Origin: Blattamonas nauphoetae
Lineage: Eukaryota; Preaxostyla; Oxymonadida
Assembly: GCA_033064195.1 (NCBI GenBank)
Contig: JARBJD010000009.1
Span: 434,001 to 498,000 of the forward strand
Direction of reading: 5' to 3'
DNA length: 64,000 nt
The notes under the pieces are model-generated. The model was not told the origin of the DNA and made no database searches. It saw only the letters and a program-made list of their open reading frames with translations. Made by a program: the position numbers and the translations under genes. Within the stretch, counting starts at the first letter, position 1. Every line of letters begins with the position of its first letter. Of the stretch, positions 1 through 10,700 are shown piece after piece.

Positions 1-3000
1 TGACGAGTAGAGACTCGCCCACTTCTGCGCCAGACGGAATATCACAAAGCGAGATGAGAGGTCGTCGTTCACTTTCCAAAACTTCTCCTTCCACTCCTCT
101 TCTCGCCCCAAACTTCGGATCGTCTCCACTCCTGCCCCGCCCAACGTCTCACTCACTTGGGACAACACCGGAGAGCGGCCGATTGCTTCCAAGCGCTGAA
201 GATCTCGTGTCATTCCAGTTGAGATGAGAATCATCACCCAGAACACAACAATCAGCGGGACACCAACTGCCACTAGCCACGGCGTGCCCAATCCCACAAC
301 CACAACTTGCCCGATCAGTCCGACAATCAGTGACATCACTTGCAGAAGGCCAGACACCAGAAACTGGTCAACTTGAGGAAGGTCTCCCACAAATCGGTTC
401 AGCACACGGCCAGCGGGGGTTGTGTCGAAGAAGCGAGTGGGCGAGGCCAGCACGTGCTGCAGCAGTTTGGAGAACGTCTTCCGAACAAACCGCCCAGTCC
501 CAACTCGAACAAAGCACGCTCGTAGAACAAGCAGGAAGAGGGAGAGCACGCCGAGCAGGCCGTACACACCCGCCTTCCACCAAAATGGCATTGGAGCGAA
601 TGCGTCTGTCGGACCGACCTTTCCCAGCCACCACTGCGCCACCACAACAACCGATTCGCTCAGCACCACATAGATGAGGAAGAAGGCAACGAGGGGAGAG
701 GGCATCAGGCCGCTGAGGAGAGCGAGGTACGAACTGAACTTGATAGCACCTGTTTGTTGTTCTTCTTCTGTCATTGCGAGGCCGTTCTTTGCTTCGTCCT
801 TCTCTTCCGATGGTGCCTCCTTCTCGACTTCGCTTCCCTCTCCTTTGTCTGCTTCTGAATTGTCCTTTTCTTTCTCCTGCTTGCTCACATATTCCGAAAG
901 ATCCACTCCTTGTTTCCCCAGCTCTTCAAGTCGTCCGTGTGCTTTGATTCGTCCTCCCTCCAACACGATCACCTGATCCGCTCTGTCCAGAAACCGAAGC
1001 TCATTCGTCACCATCACCACCGTCTTTCCTTTCAGGACGCCGCAGAAGCATTCGTCCATCACGAACCGCCCCACTCTGCCATCCACCGCACTCAGCGGGT
1101 CATCCACGACCAGAATGTCCTTCTGTGCATAAACTGCTCGTGCCAGCTGGATCCTTGCTTTCTGCCCTCCGCTCAGCGTCACGCCTTTCTCGCCGATCAT
1201 TGTGCCATCTCCTTCTGCGAGTGCGGACATGTCCTCGTCCAGTGCGCACACTCGAAGTGTCTCGGAGTATCTTGACTTATCAAACTTTGCTCCGAAGACG
1301 ATGTTCCCACGAACAGTGTTGTTGGCAATCCAAGGTGACTGGGCGCAGAAGGTGACAGAGCCATCAACCCTGACAGATCCGTTCAGACACTCCAACCCGC
1401 CAGAGAGAACCTCAGCGAGCGACGACTTTCCACTCCCCACACTTCCGACGATCATGGTGAGTGTTCCTTTGGGAATCGTGATGCTGATGTCGTTGAGGAC
1501 GGAGTTTCCTTTCACTTTGGCCGGGTCTTCTGTTTGTTGTTCGACGGTCGGAGCGGCTTCATTTGGCGGATATGTTTGTTCTGTACTCGTTTGTGTTGGA
1601 GTGTTCGATGTGTCTGTCGTCTCAGATGGTCGAAGAGTTTCCATTTCAGTGCTCGTCTCTTGTTTTGTGTCTGCACTCTCTTGAACTGGTTGAGCTGCGG
1701 CGGCTGCTGCTGTCATCTTTGCATAGTCCTTCATCATTTGCATAACTTCTGCGTCGGTCATCGGAATTTCAGGTGCGGTTCCCCACCCAAACTCTCCTTC
1801 CTTGATCACAACAGCATTGGTGTTCCCATTCGTTCCATTTTCATTCTTTTCTGTTTTCCGGCTTGTCTCCCTTTCTGCCAGCGCGAGAAACGTGCTCATA
1901 CGAGTCAGGCTCATCTTGATCAGCATGAAAGACTGCATGTACAAAGGGATCATCGTCGCCGGAGATGTGATCATTGACAGATATCCTAAACTTGGCATGA
2001 CCCGCCCAGCGAAGACATCTGCGTCGGTTGTGAAGGCAGCACAAAACACGGCAAGAGTCGCAAAGTTCACGAGAATTGGACTTGCTTGCATCACTGCGGT
2101 CATTGTTTGCATCAGAAATACCATCGCTTGTATCGCCCCCACTTGGCCTTCCCGAAGATCCGTGATTCGTTTTGAGAAGACTTTTTCGAGTCCAAGCACC
2201 TTCACTGTGCGGATTCCGGACACAGTTTCATTCAACACTGAGTTAAGCGAGTCTGTGTGGCCAAGATAAGCAAAAATGTGGGCAACTGCCTTTGACTGGA
2301 TCTTGAAACTGACCATCAGGACAATCACGATTAATACCAGCGATACCACCACAACCCAATATAAATCGAGCGCTAAGAGCACAGTAGGAACGATGATGCT
2401 AACAGGGACACCACTGAGTTGGAAGAGTGTTGGGAGAACTTCCCCAATCATTCGCGCGTCGTACGAAACCAAAGAAACAATTCGGCCGGTTCCAGCTGCT
2501 CCTGTCATTCTAACATTTCGGAGTAAAAACACTTTGTCGTACACAGCACCAACAAGCGCGCTTCGTACTCGGGCGGAGAAGTGGACAACGAGTCTGAAGG
2601 AGAGGGTGTCAAACATTGCACTGAGGGTAGGTGCAAGGATGAAGAGAATGGCATATGCATATGGAAATGCTTCGAAGGACGGCGTAGATGTGGATGTCGA
2701 TTTGGAAATGTGAGATTTGAGAACTCCTTTCGCCATAAGCGGTTGGCAGGCGGTGAATCCAACACTGATCACGACTGCGATGAGTGCTACCGGGATTTCC
2801 CATGAAGACAATGACGAGAAAAGAATTCGGATAAGACTTGGATTGGGCTTTTTTGCGTTTGGTTGTTGAGCTTCGTCCAATTTGTCTTTAAACTTGCGCA
2901 TGAACTTTGATGTTGCTGTCGATGTTCTGTCCTTCGTATGACATTCCGGAATATCTGCACTTCGTAACGGACGGCATTTGCAAACGAGAGGAAATATGAA

Positions 3001-3156
3001 ACACATGAATAGATTTGCAATGAAGAAGTGAGATTCTTCACGATTCTTGCGGTGGATTTCCTCCGGAATGGATGATGTATCTTTTTCAGATGTAGCCATT
3101 GGAGCAACAGCTTGATTTGATTTTTGTGTATCGACTGGATCAGTAATTCTGCTCAT
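1..3156 (-). CDS. ABC transporter, ABCC/MRP-type (C-terminal part outside window)
   Basis: An uninterrupted minus-strand frame of 1052 codons starts at an ATG at 3156 and is still open at the left edge. The order is cytosolic N-terminus, first transmembrane domain (about residues 110-420), linker, NBD1, second linker, second transmembrane domain. NBD1 has a Walker A (VGSVGSGKSS, about 570-579), the ABC signature LSGGQKARIQLA (about 661-672) and a Walker B/D-loop (ILVVDDPLSAVD, about 681-692). TMD2 begins with the family motif FFDTTPAGRVLNRF (about 907). There is no extra TMD0 before TMD1, so it resembles short MRPs (ABCC4/5-like). The family exports organic anions, conjugates and drugs with ATP; the substrate here is unknown. 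NBD2 lies outside the window. The linker after NBD1 is rich in Glu and Lys. The frame has no visible intron. Family assignment is firm; substrate and membrane are not inferable. Confidence 0.93.
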   Translation of the reverse strand, partial: MSRITDPVDTQKSNQAVAPMATSEKDTSSIPEEIHRKNREESHFFIANLFMCFIFPLVCKCRPLRSADIPECHTKDRTSTATSKFMRKFKDKLDEAQQPNAKKPNPSLIRILFSSLSSWEIPVALIAVVISVGFTACQPLMAKGVLKSHISKSTSTSTPSFEAFPYAYAILFILAPTLSAMFDTLSFRLVVHFSARVRSALVGAVYDKVFLLRNVRMTGAAGTGRIVSLVSYDARMIGEVLPTLFQLSGVPVSIIVPTVLLALDLYWVVVVSLVLIVIVLMVSFKIQSKAVAHIFAYLGHTDSLNSVLNETVSGIRTVKVLGLEKVFSKRITDLREGQVGAIQAMVFLMQTMTAVMQASPILVNFATLAVFCAAFTTDADVFAGRVMPSLGYLSMITSPATMIPLYMQSFMLIKMSLTRMSTFLALAERETSRKTEKNENGTNGNTNAVVIKEGEFGWGTAPEIPMTDAEVMQMMKDYAKMTAAAAAAQPVQESADTKQETSTEMETLRPSETTDTSNTPTQTSTEQTYPPNEAAPTVEQQTEDPAKVKGNSVLNDISITIPKGTLTMIVGSVGSGKSSLAEVLSGGLECLNGSVRVDGSVTFCAQSPWIANNTVRGNIVFGAKFDKSRYSETLRVCALDEDMSALAEGDGTMIGEKGVTLSGGQKARIQLARAVYAQKDILVVDDPLSAVDGRVGRFVMDECFCGVLKGKTVVMVTNELRFLDRADQVIVLEGGRIKAHGRLEELGKQGVDLSEYVSKQEKEKDNSEADKGEGSEVEKEAPSEEKDEAKNGLAMTEEEQQTGAIKFSSYLALLSGLMPSPLVAFFLIYVVLSESVVVVAQWWLGKVGPTDAFAPMPFWWKAGVYGLLGVLSLFLLVLRACFVRVGTGRFVRKTFSKLLQHVLASPTRFFDTTPAGRVLNRFVGDLPQVDQFLVSGLLQVMSLIVGLIGQVVVVGLGTPWLVAVGVPLIVVFWVMILISTGMTRDLQRLEAIGRSPVLSQVSETLGGAGVETIRSLGREEEWKEKFWKVNDDLSSRFVIFRLAQKWASLYSS

Positions 3157-4781
3157 TGTAAGTATGCGTGCTGACTGAGTCGTTGTAGATCTAACCCATA
3201 GAATGCACTTGACTCCGAAGTGATCAAGAGTACGCTCTCAGACCTCTCAACGATAACAACGCTCTACACGAGTGAATGCTTGTGAGATTGGTGTAAAGAA
3301 AGGTTGCCCGATACAAAAAATGGATCTTAAAAGAAGAAGATGGGAGCAAGAAGAAGGATCTTGTCATTTCGGAACAAGATCAAGAGCGGCTATGCTGAAC
3401 GAGTCCGAACACATCAATCATTGAGTGCGTTTGGGGTTTCGTGGAAATACCGACGCTTGGAGAGATTCTCAGTCGATTCAATCCCACTAGCTTCAAGCAG
3501 TTGATGGAGCGGAGACTCTGCGGGAAGACACCAGTGAAGTCTCTTGCATTCGCGAGCAGTCTCGCATCTATTTCTGTTTCGTCCACAGAATGCCATCCTG
3601 CTCTTCTCGTCGTCTGCTCCGTCAATGGCGAGATTGATGAAGTAGACCCCGTCGTCATTGTTTGTGTTTGATTGTTCTTTCACCTTCCTGTGTGTCTGAG
3701 GTCTCGATTCCTCACTGACGTGTGGATTGAGATCCGGCTGAAATGAGATTCAAATGGCAGATGTGGGAGAAGATATGTCACAAAAAGGGGCACATGACAG
3801 TATCTGATCGGTTGAGACACGAACTGATGTTAAAAGACCACAACAAGCTCTTCCAAGCACGACAGTTCGTCATTGGCATCAGTTTTTGGAGAAATGCGAG
3901 AAGTGAAGTGGAGAATGTTCTTTGCCAACAAAAATGCACACAACACACGACCATGCTCCTGAAGAGTTTGGAAAATTGGATGAAACTGAGTTGAAGGAAC
4001 TGTTTCACCGAAATTGAGATGACATGGGACGTCAACGATGTCAGTTGTGAAGTTGTGGTCAAATCATGATTGCCCATTTTGTGTCTCCATTGTCTCGATT
4101 CTCAGCTGATTTCTTATTATTTTGATAATCTCGTTGTTCGAGGGCTTGAATCTAGAATCAGTCCAATGTGACTGATTCGTGAAAGTGTTCGGCAGATTGT
4201 TACACAGATGAATGAAGATTGGTGTTGTTTGTAGTTTTCATTTCTTTTTCAGAACGGTGGATGATCCACATCAGCTAGTTGATGATGAATTTATCAGTTT
4301 GGGAGTTCCATTCCAACACTGAGGGCGAATCGGACAGTTTTGGTTTGAGGCGGAATAATGCAATCAGAAGCTGGTGTTTGTTCGGTATTGTTGTCCTTTC
4401 GAGGTGATATTCGATGAGTATTCAGAGGAAGCTGATTTCTGTTCAGAAAGACGTCACTGGAAGATGGAACGAGGACTCTATTTCACTCAATTGGGAATCG
4501 TGAAAGAATACAAACACAGATAAGCTTGAAATCAAATCTCCAAACTTTTCCCACCATTTTTATGACTTGACTTTCGGAACATCGAATGATTCGTTATGTT
4601 CGTCCAACACCCTTACATTCACTCGAAAGTGTTCGATTCTCACTCATTCGCAGCTTGTTTGGTAATTTGTGGAGAATACGTGAGATGTTCCGAGTTCTAA
4701 TGTTTTGCAGCTGGGAGATATTCGTCGTTGATCAAAAGGGTTGACAACGATTGATTGCCCCATTTTAGTTTTTTCTCTTGG
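3157..4781. other. intergenic stretch, mostly inside the left duplication arm
   Basis: There is no convincing gene. From about 3440 the sequence matches the region 55525-56870 in inverted orientation, so most of this is the upstream flank of the receptor gene copied with it. Short frames at 3414-3683 (-), 3743-3994 (+) and 3778-4077 (-) have counterparts in the other arm. They overlap each other on both strands and differ in length between arms, which fits duplicated non-coding DNA better than genes. The last 60 bases before the receptor start are nearly identical in both arms and probably hold the promoter and 5' leader. No known motif was recognised. Confidence 0.55.
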
Positions 4782-7700
4782 ATGGGGACAATTTTTCCAT
4801 GTATGGTCCATGGAGGAGGTCACATTTCCATCTGGCTGATTGTTTCCGCCATCTTGTTCTGTTCGCCGGAAACAACAACGAATACTGTTTTTGATTTGAG
4901 AGACCAACTCCGATTAGATATCAATGAACATTCTTCTGAACATGTCAATGGCCATAAATTCAAACTCGGGAATGGTCAGTATTCTGCCAACAGGATTGTT
5001 TTCCGTTCGAGACAACTGACACTATGTGGCTCATCCAAAACCACGCAGATTGTTTATCGACCAACAGACAGTGCATCTCCAAAGGAATCTCAAAGGATGG
5101 GCAATCAACCCGAGCTCGACAACACATTGACTCTGTTCAAGATGGAAAACAGCACAGTGTCCCTCCACCGAATATTTCTCAATTTGGCAATTCTGGATGA
5201 GAATGTGAGTCAAGCTCCAAGATGTGCGATTCTGACAGACTCTTCAGTTTCTGCGTCCAATTGTTCGTTTCATCTTGACTCAGGCAGCTCTCCTTTCCTC
5301 ATTAGTCCGTCTGAATCGCCACACTCTTCCATCTCGGAATCATGCCTTCTGCTTGATCGGATCGTTCTCACAAACAGAAAAATGATGATTGGTGCACTTT
5401 CGGAACTCTCGGCATCATCCTTCCATCAACCCCACATTGGAGTCCATCTCTCATCATCTGCGTTGTCTTGCCTCGATCTTCTGACGATTCTGGGTTGGCT
5501 TTATACTTCTATCCGAATTCTCCCCCACTGTCACTCACATCGACGATCTCAGAATGTTCTTTCTCGAACATGACGTCTCCCATTCCTCGCCGTTTCTCGC
5601 CAGTCCCATCTTCACTTTCAGAGAGATTGTGCGGAAACAACCTGCGAAGTGTGGAGAACGGCTTGTTTGGAACTGTGTCCTCTCCACTTGGGACACACCT
5701 CTCCTTCGTCTGCACGAATTCGTCGATCTCTGAATGTGTGAACACCAAGCCTGAAGTGAACGAGGAAGGGACAATCACAGAAGAAGATCAAAACTGGAGC
5801 TTTCCATCTTCTGACCAACAAAAAGCATTTGTGAACAAAATTGAAAACTATATCTTCTCAAATTGTTCATTCACTGCAACCGAATCAACACAACACTTCA
5901 GAATGTTGTATTTCGGCAATTTCTCTGGCTCTCTTTCACTCTTGAACTGCAAATTCTCTGCCACTGTCACTTCAAACCAAATGTACTTTCTGGACATGCA
6001 TGCTGCTCGGACAACACTCCCACATCTCCTCGTGGATCAATGCTCAACACTTTACAGTCGAACAGACAACAAAGACACAAAATACAACCAAATTGAAACT
6101 CGTTATTCTGTCCACCACACCTTCGCTTCATCGAACTTCTCGTCTTCTGCTGATCACACCAATGCTCGTCTCCTCCTCTGCATTGATTCTGCACCATTCA
6201 TCCAAACTGCGAACTGCATCTTCGAGAAACAGAGCACGAACGAGAGTGGGGCTGTCATTTCGTACTTGGCTGCTGATTCAATTCTCCATCTCTTTGATTC
6301 TCTCTTCTCATCCAACACTGCAGGAACTACTGGAGGTGTTATTGTAACATATCTGGCAGTCCACAACTTTCATCGCTGCATCTTTCGAAATAATAAAGCA
6401 ACCAGAGGAGGTGCCATCTTCATGTATTGGGTGGCGAATTATCTCATGATGGAAGACTGTCATTTCGAAGCTAATCAGGCCACTGAGTACAACTCTCAGA
6501 ACAACAGTCTCACCCACCATCGGGGAAATGATGTTCATAGCTCAGGATATGGATATACGTCAATGACAACCAACACAATTGTCGGCTGCACATCGACGTC
6601 AGAACTCCCAAAAATCGGATATTACAACTCAGGGACTTCAAACGGACCCCATCCCCAACAAGAGATTCTCTTCCCTCATCCAGACACAGGGAATCGATCT
6701 CCGCCTGCCGAAGCTGTTCTTTTTGTGGAAGTCTCACCCGATAATTCTGGACCAGACTGCACAAAGGATCTCCCGTGCACAACCATCTCATCAGCCGTGC
6801 TGAAATCGTCACCAACTGGCTTCTCTCTGATCAATCTTGGAATTGGAACGCATCCAGACGGAGATCGCGAAGTGAGTGGCTCAGTCGGAATTGTCGGAAA
6901 GGGCTGGCTGACAAACTCGTCCGCCTTTTCAGTGCTCACAACAGGCGGCTTCACGCTGAATCAGAATGCGAACTTCACTCTGTCAGGACTGTCCCTCAAA
7001 CCGTCCTCCAACGCAGTGACTCTGATTGTGATGTCACATCCATCGTCACTCCGCCTCTCTCACTTCACTGTCGAGTGCCTGAAGGAGCACCACACATCGT
7101 TGTTCTCGCTCGCGGCAGGAACTACCGTCTTCTCGAAGTGTATCTTCAACACACTCGTCTTTTCGTCAAAACCTGCAATTTCGATTTCTGGGACTGCTTC
7201 AGTTTCCTTCGAGACAACGTGGTTCATGGTTGTTGAGCGGAAGAGTGGGTCTGGTTCGAGTTGTGTTGATTCCATCTCGAATGGGACGATTAGTTTCACT
7301 TATTGTGATTTTGGAGATTGTAGGTCATCTGGTCGTTCTGGTTGTCTCGATTTCGAAGGAGTAAATGAACAAGGAACTGTTTCAGTGACCAATGTCTTCT
7401 TCTCCAATTGTTCAGCACACTCTTCGCTCGATTCTGTTGGGAACGATCTTGCTTTCTCCCCTTTGACTCTCAAGAAACTCACCATCGATGAAAACACTCG
7501 TTCTCGGAGTCCCCAACCGCACATTCTAAACGGTACAGAAAAGAAGGTCATTCCATATCCCAGTCTCTACTTCACCCCTAATGGCTATTCGCATCCAGTC
7601 AATGCTCGTTTTAACATGGCAGTTCCAGCGTCACAATTCCCGGAACTTAAGACTCTGATTGAAAACATCACCGTCCCTGGAGGAAGCACATCAATCACCG

Positions 7701-10700
7701 GAAATGGCATCTCAAAACAACTGGATCCATGCATCGCAAGCGCCATCTCTCTCACACTCGTCAGTCATGGCATCACTTCTGTTCAGCAATCGAAACCATT
7801 GCTCACAGTCGTTGACACTGCATTTATTAATCTCGACAAAACCGGGCTCACTTTCGATTATAGCATCGTCCACACTCCGTTTGTCGTTCTGTCACCGGCT
7901 GCACGCTTGCGATTCCACTACCTCAGAATCCGTTTCTCAGATCTGGAACTTGATGTCCCGTTCTGCCGATCGTCAGGAACTCTCAACTTCGAGCTGTTAA
8001 CGTGGGATTATCCTGTGCAGATGACGGGTTGTTCGTTCATCTCATGCACAGGAGGATCTGTGACGATTTCAACATCCCAGATCTCGAATCTGTTCTCGAC
8101 TTCAAACGGTGCTTTTCTCTCTGCTGTTGGAACATCGATCAGAAGCACGTTGTCATCGTTCACGAATTGCACAGCGACGAACGGAGGAGCATTCGCAGTG
8201 GCACTGTCAGGCAACAACACAATCTCATTCGCCCACGAGTCGACGTCGGCTTACGCAACGTCGTTTTCAGATTGCAAAGCGATTGGAGATGGTGGAATCG
8301 GAGACGAGAAAGGAAAGGGAGGAGCGATTTTTGTTGAAGGAACGACATCGATCGCTCAACCGATCATCTTCAGCCCAGCATCGAACAAGGCAGCACGATT
8401 CACAGACAACAAAGCCGAGAATGGGACAGATGTGTTTGTCGCAGACTCGGTCTTTTCAGGAATAGCGATCAAAGACATCAAGCCGTTTGGAGGAAACTCG
8501 TTCAGCAACGAATATCGAGTTGTGATTGAGGGGAGGGAAGAAGAGGATTGGGAAGATGTTCAGCTTTTGATCTCGCTTCCCACGATTTCCGTGAACGGGT
8601 CGGTTTATCAGCCACACACAAACTCGATGAGCGGGGTGGATGGAGACAACTGCAAATGGAGTTCGTCGTATTGTGCGACTCTCGGATTCGGAATTGGTCT
8701 GATGAAGCAGAAGTTCAAGGATGGAACACCGATTCCCCAGACGATCTCGTTTCTGTGGAACATGACGTACAACGAGACAAAAGTGGATGTGATGGAGCAG
8801 GACATCACAGTTCTGGGGACAACATCACCCAAACCAGCAGATGCCTCAATTCTGCGCTCGACAGTGACAATCGCCAGTGAATCGACAGTGGATTTCTTGT
8901 TCCGTGTGATGAAGGATGGAAAGCTGAACGTGACAAACATCGATTTTGTTGTACCGTCATCGCATGGCTTGTTCGACGGACAGGACAATGCTGTGTCGCT
9001 CACGCTGACTAACATCTCGATTCTCTGCTCCGATTCTCTGGAGCGTACCTTTCCTCTCATCCGAACAAGAAAAATCCCAGTTCTGATCGAGAACACACAA
9101 CTCGGCACTTCGTCATCAGAGATTGTGGGATTGTTTGTGTGTGGAGTCATCGATATCAAAACACTCACAACACCTTCCTTCTCGACTCTCACGCTCTCCA
9201 ATCTCTGCACCAAAGGCTCCGCTCTGATTGTGGTTGAATCTGAATCGTTTTCTTCGATGAATGGAATCTCATTCTCGAATTGCTCTCGCTCGGATTCTGG
9301 AGCTGAGTTCTTTCTGGTTCGCAGTTCGAACTTGAGCTCATCGATCAACCCTTCCGACTGGACAAGCCATTTTGACGAGACAACGTTGCAGACAGCGCTG
9401 ATCGGTCAAGAAACCAGTCTCTCCGAAGACAACAAGTGGTTTGAGGCTTCGCTTCTCTTCTTTCTTCTCACTCCGACTGATGAAATTGTGGTTGATGGAG
9501 ACAACAGCGAAGCGACAGAACATCGAAACTGTGGATCAAATCGTCTTCGCTGCTCGACCCTCTCTTCATCGTTCTCATCTGCCCTCTCTCATTCACGATC
9601 AATCATCACCGCCCACTCGTCCGTCTCTCACACATCCCCCTTCACACCCTCAGCCCCTCTCACCCTCCAATCGTCGACAAACCGCCAAACTGTCACAATC
9701 TCCGAAGCTGGCTCATTTTTGATCAATCTCCCTTCAGAAGCATTCACTCTCTCCTCTCTTGTTGTTGCTCTTGCGTCCACGTGCTCCTCGGCCACTCTGT
9801 TCAGTGTTGCAGAAGGCACTTTGACTCTTTCGGCCGTCCAAGTTGGATCGTCTTCATCAGTGACTTTGGGATCGACAACAACACTCATTTCTGTTCAAGA
9901 AAGAGGTATTTTGACGCTGACCGACTCGTCGTTCACGAATCTTGTCTTTTCTGATGCTTCTCTTGGAACTCTGATCCAACTGTCGCTGGGCGCCTCGTTC
10001 ACAACGAATACAGGCACACTTTTATCATCGATCTCATCAAATGGGAAAGGATCGCTGGTGTTTGTCTGCTCATCGAATCTGACAAACAAAGCGAAAGAGG
10101 AGTCATTCCAAAAGTTGAGAAATGAACTCTCCGCCGACCACATCTTCAATGAGACAGAGCGAAATTGGATTTGTGGATCGGAATCGTTGGGAGAACCAGA
10201 AAGTCTTTTGTATTATTTCTTCAGTCACACGACATCAGAATCATCACTGTTTGTGAGCAATGAAGGAGGAGATCACGCACTGTGCGGGAAAGACGTTCTT
10301 CCGTGTTCTTCGCTGAAACATGGCTTCTCATCGCTGAAAACGAGTGGATCCTCCCTCACTCTCCTCAGTGATACGACTCTCTCGTCTTCGCTCTCTCCAC
10401 AATTCGCAACACAGACAATCACATCCAAACTCAACAAGAAGAAGATCACAGTCAAAGAGAACGGCCATTTCGATCTGAGTTCTGGTCTTCTTTCAGTCTC
10501 GTCGGTTGATTTCGTTGGCTCTTCATCGACATCCAACTCAGATCCCCGCTCAATTTCACTCTTCGTTGTTTCAGGCTCGTCGTCTCTTTCCGTCTCGTCA
10601 GCGACGTTCACATCGATTTCGAATGGTGGAGTTGGAGGGATTGTTCTCTGCACGTCGAGTGGATCAGTTGATCTCCAATCTGTGGAGATTGTTGACTGCA

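Noticed and set aside
3414-4077. Small frames in the upstream flank, mirrored at 56231-56791
   Set aside because: They overlap one another on both strands, change length and frame between the arms and have no recognisable domain.
4755-5573. Short stand-alone gene before the main receptor frame
   Set aside because: It matches the N-terminus of the intact copy at 45427-55524 and is separated only by a one-base deletion, so it is the 5' part of the same gene.
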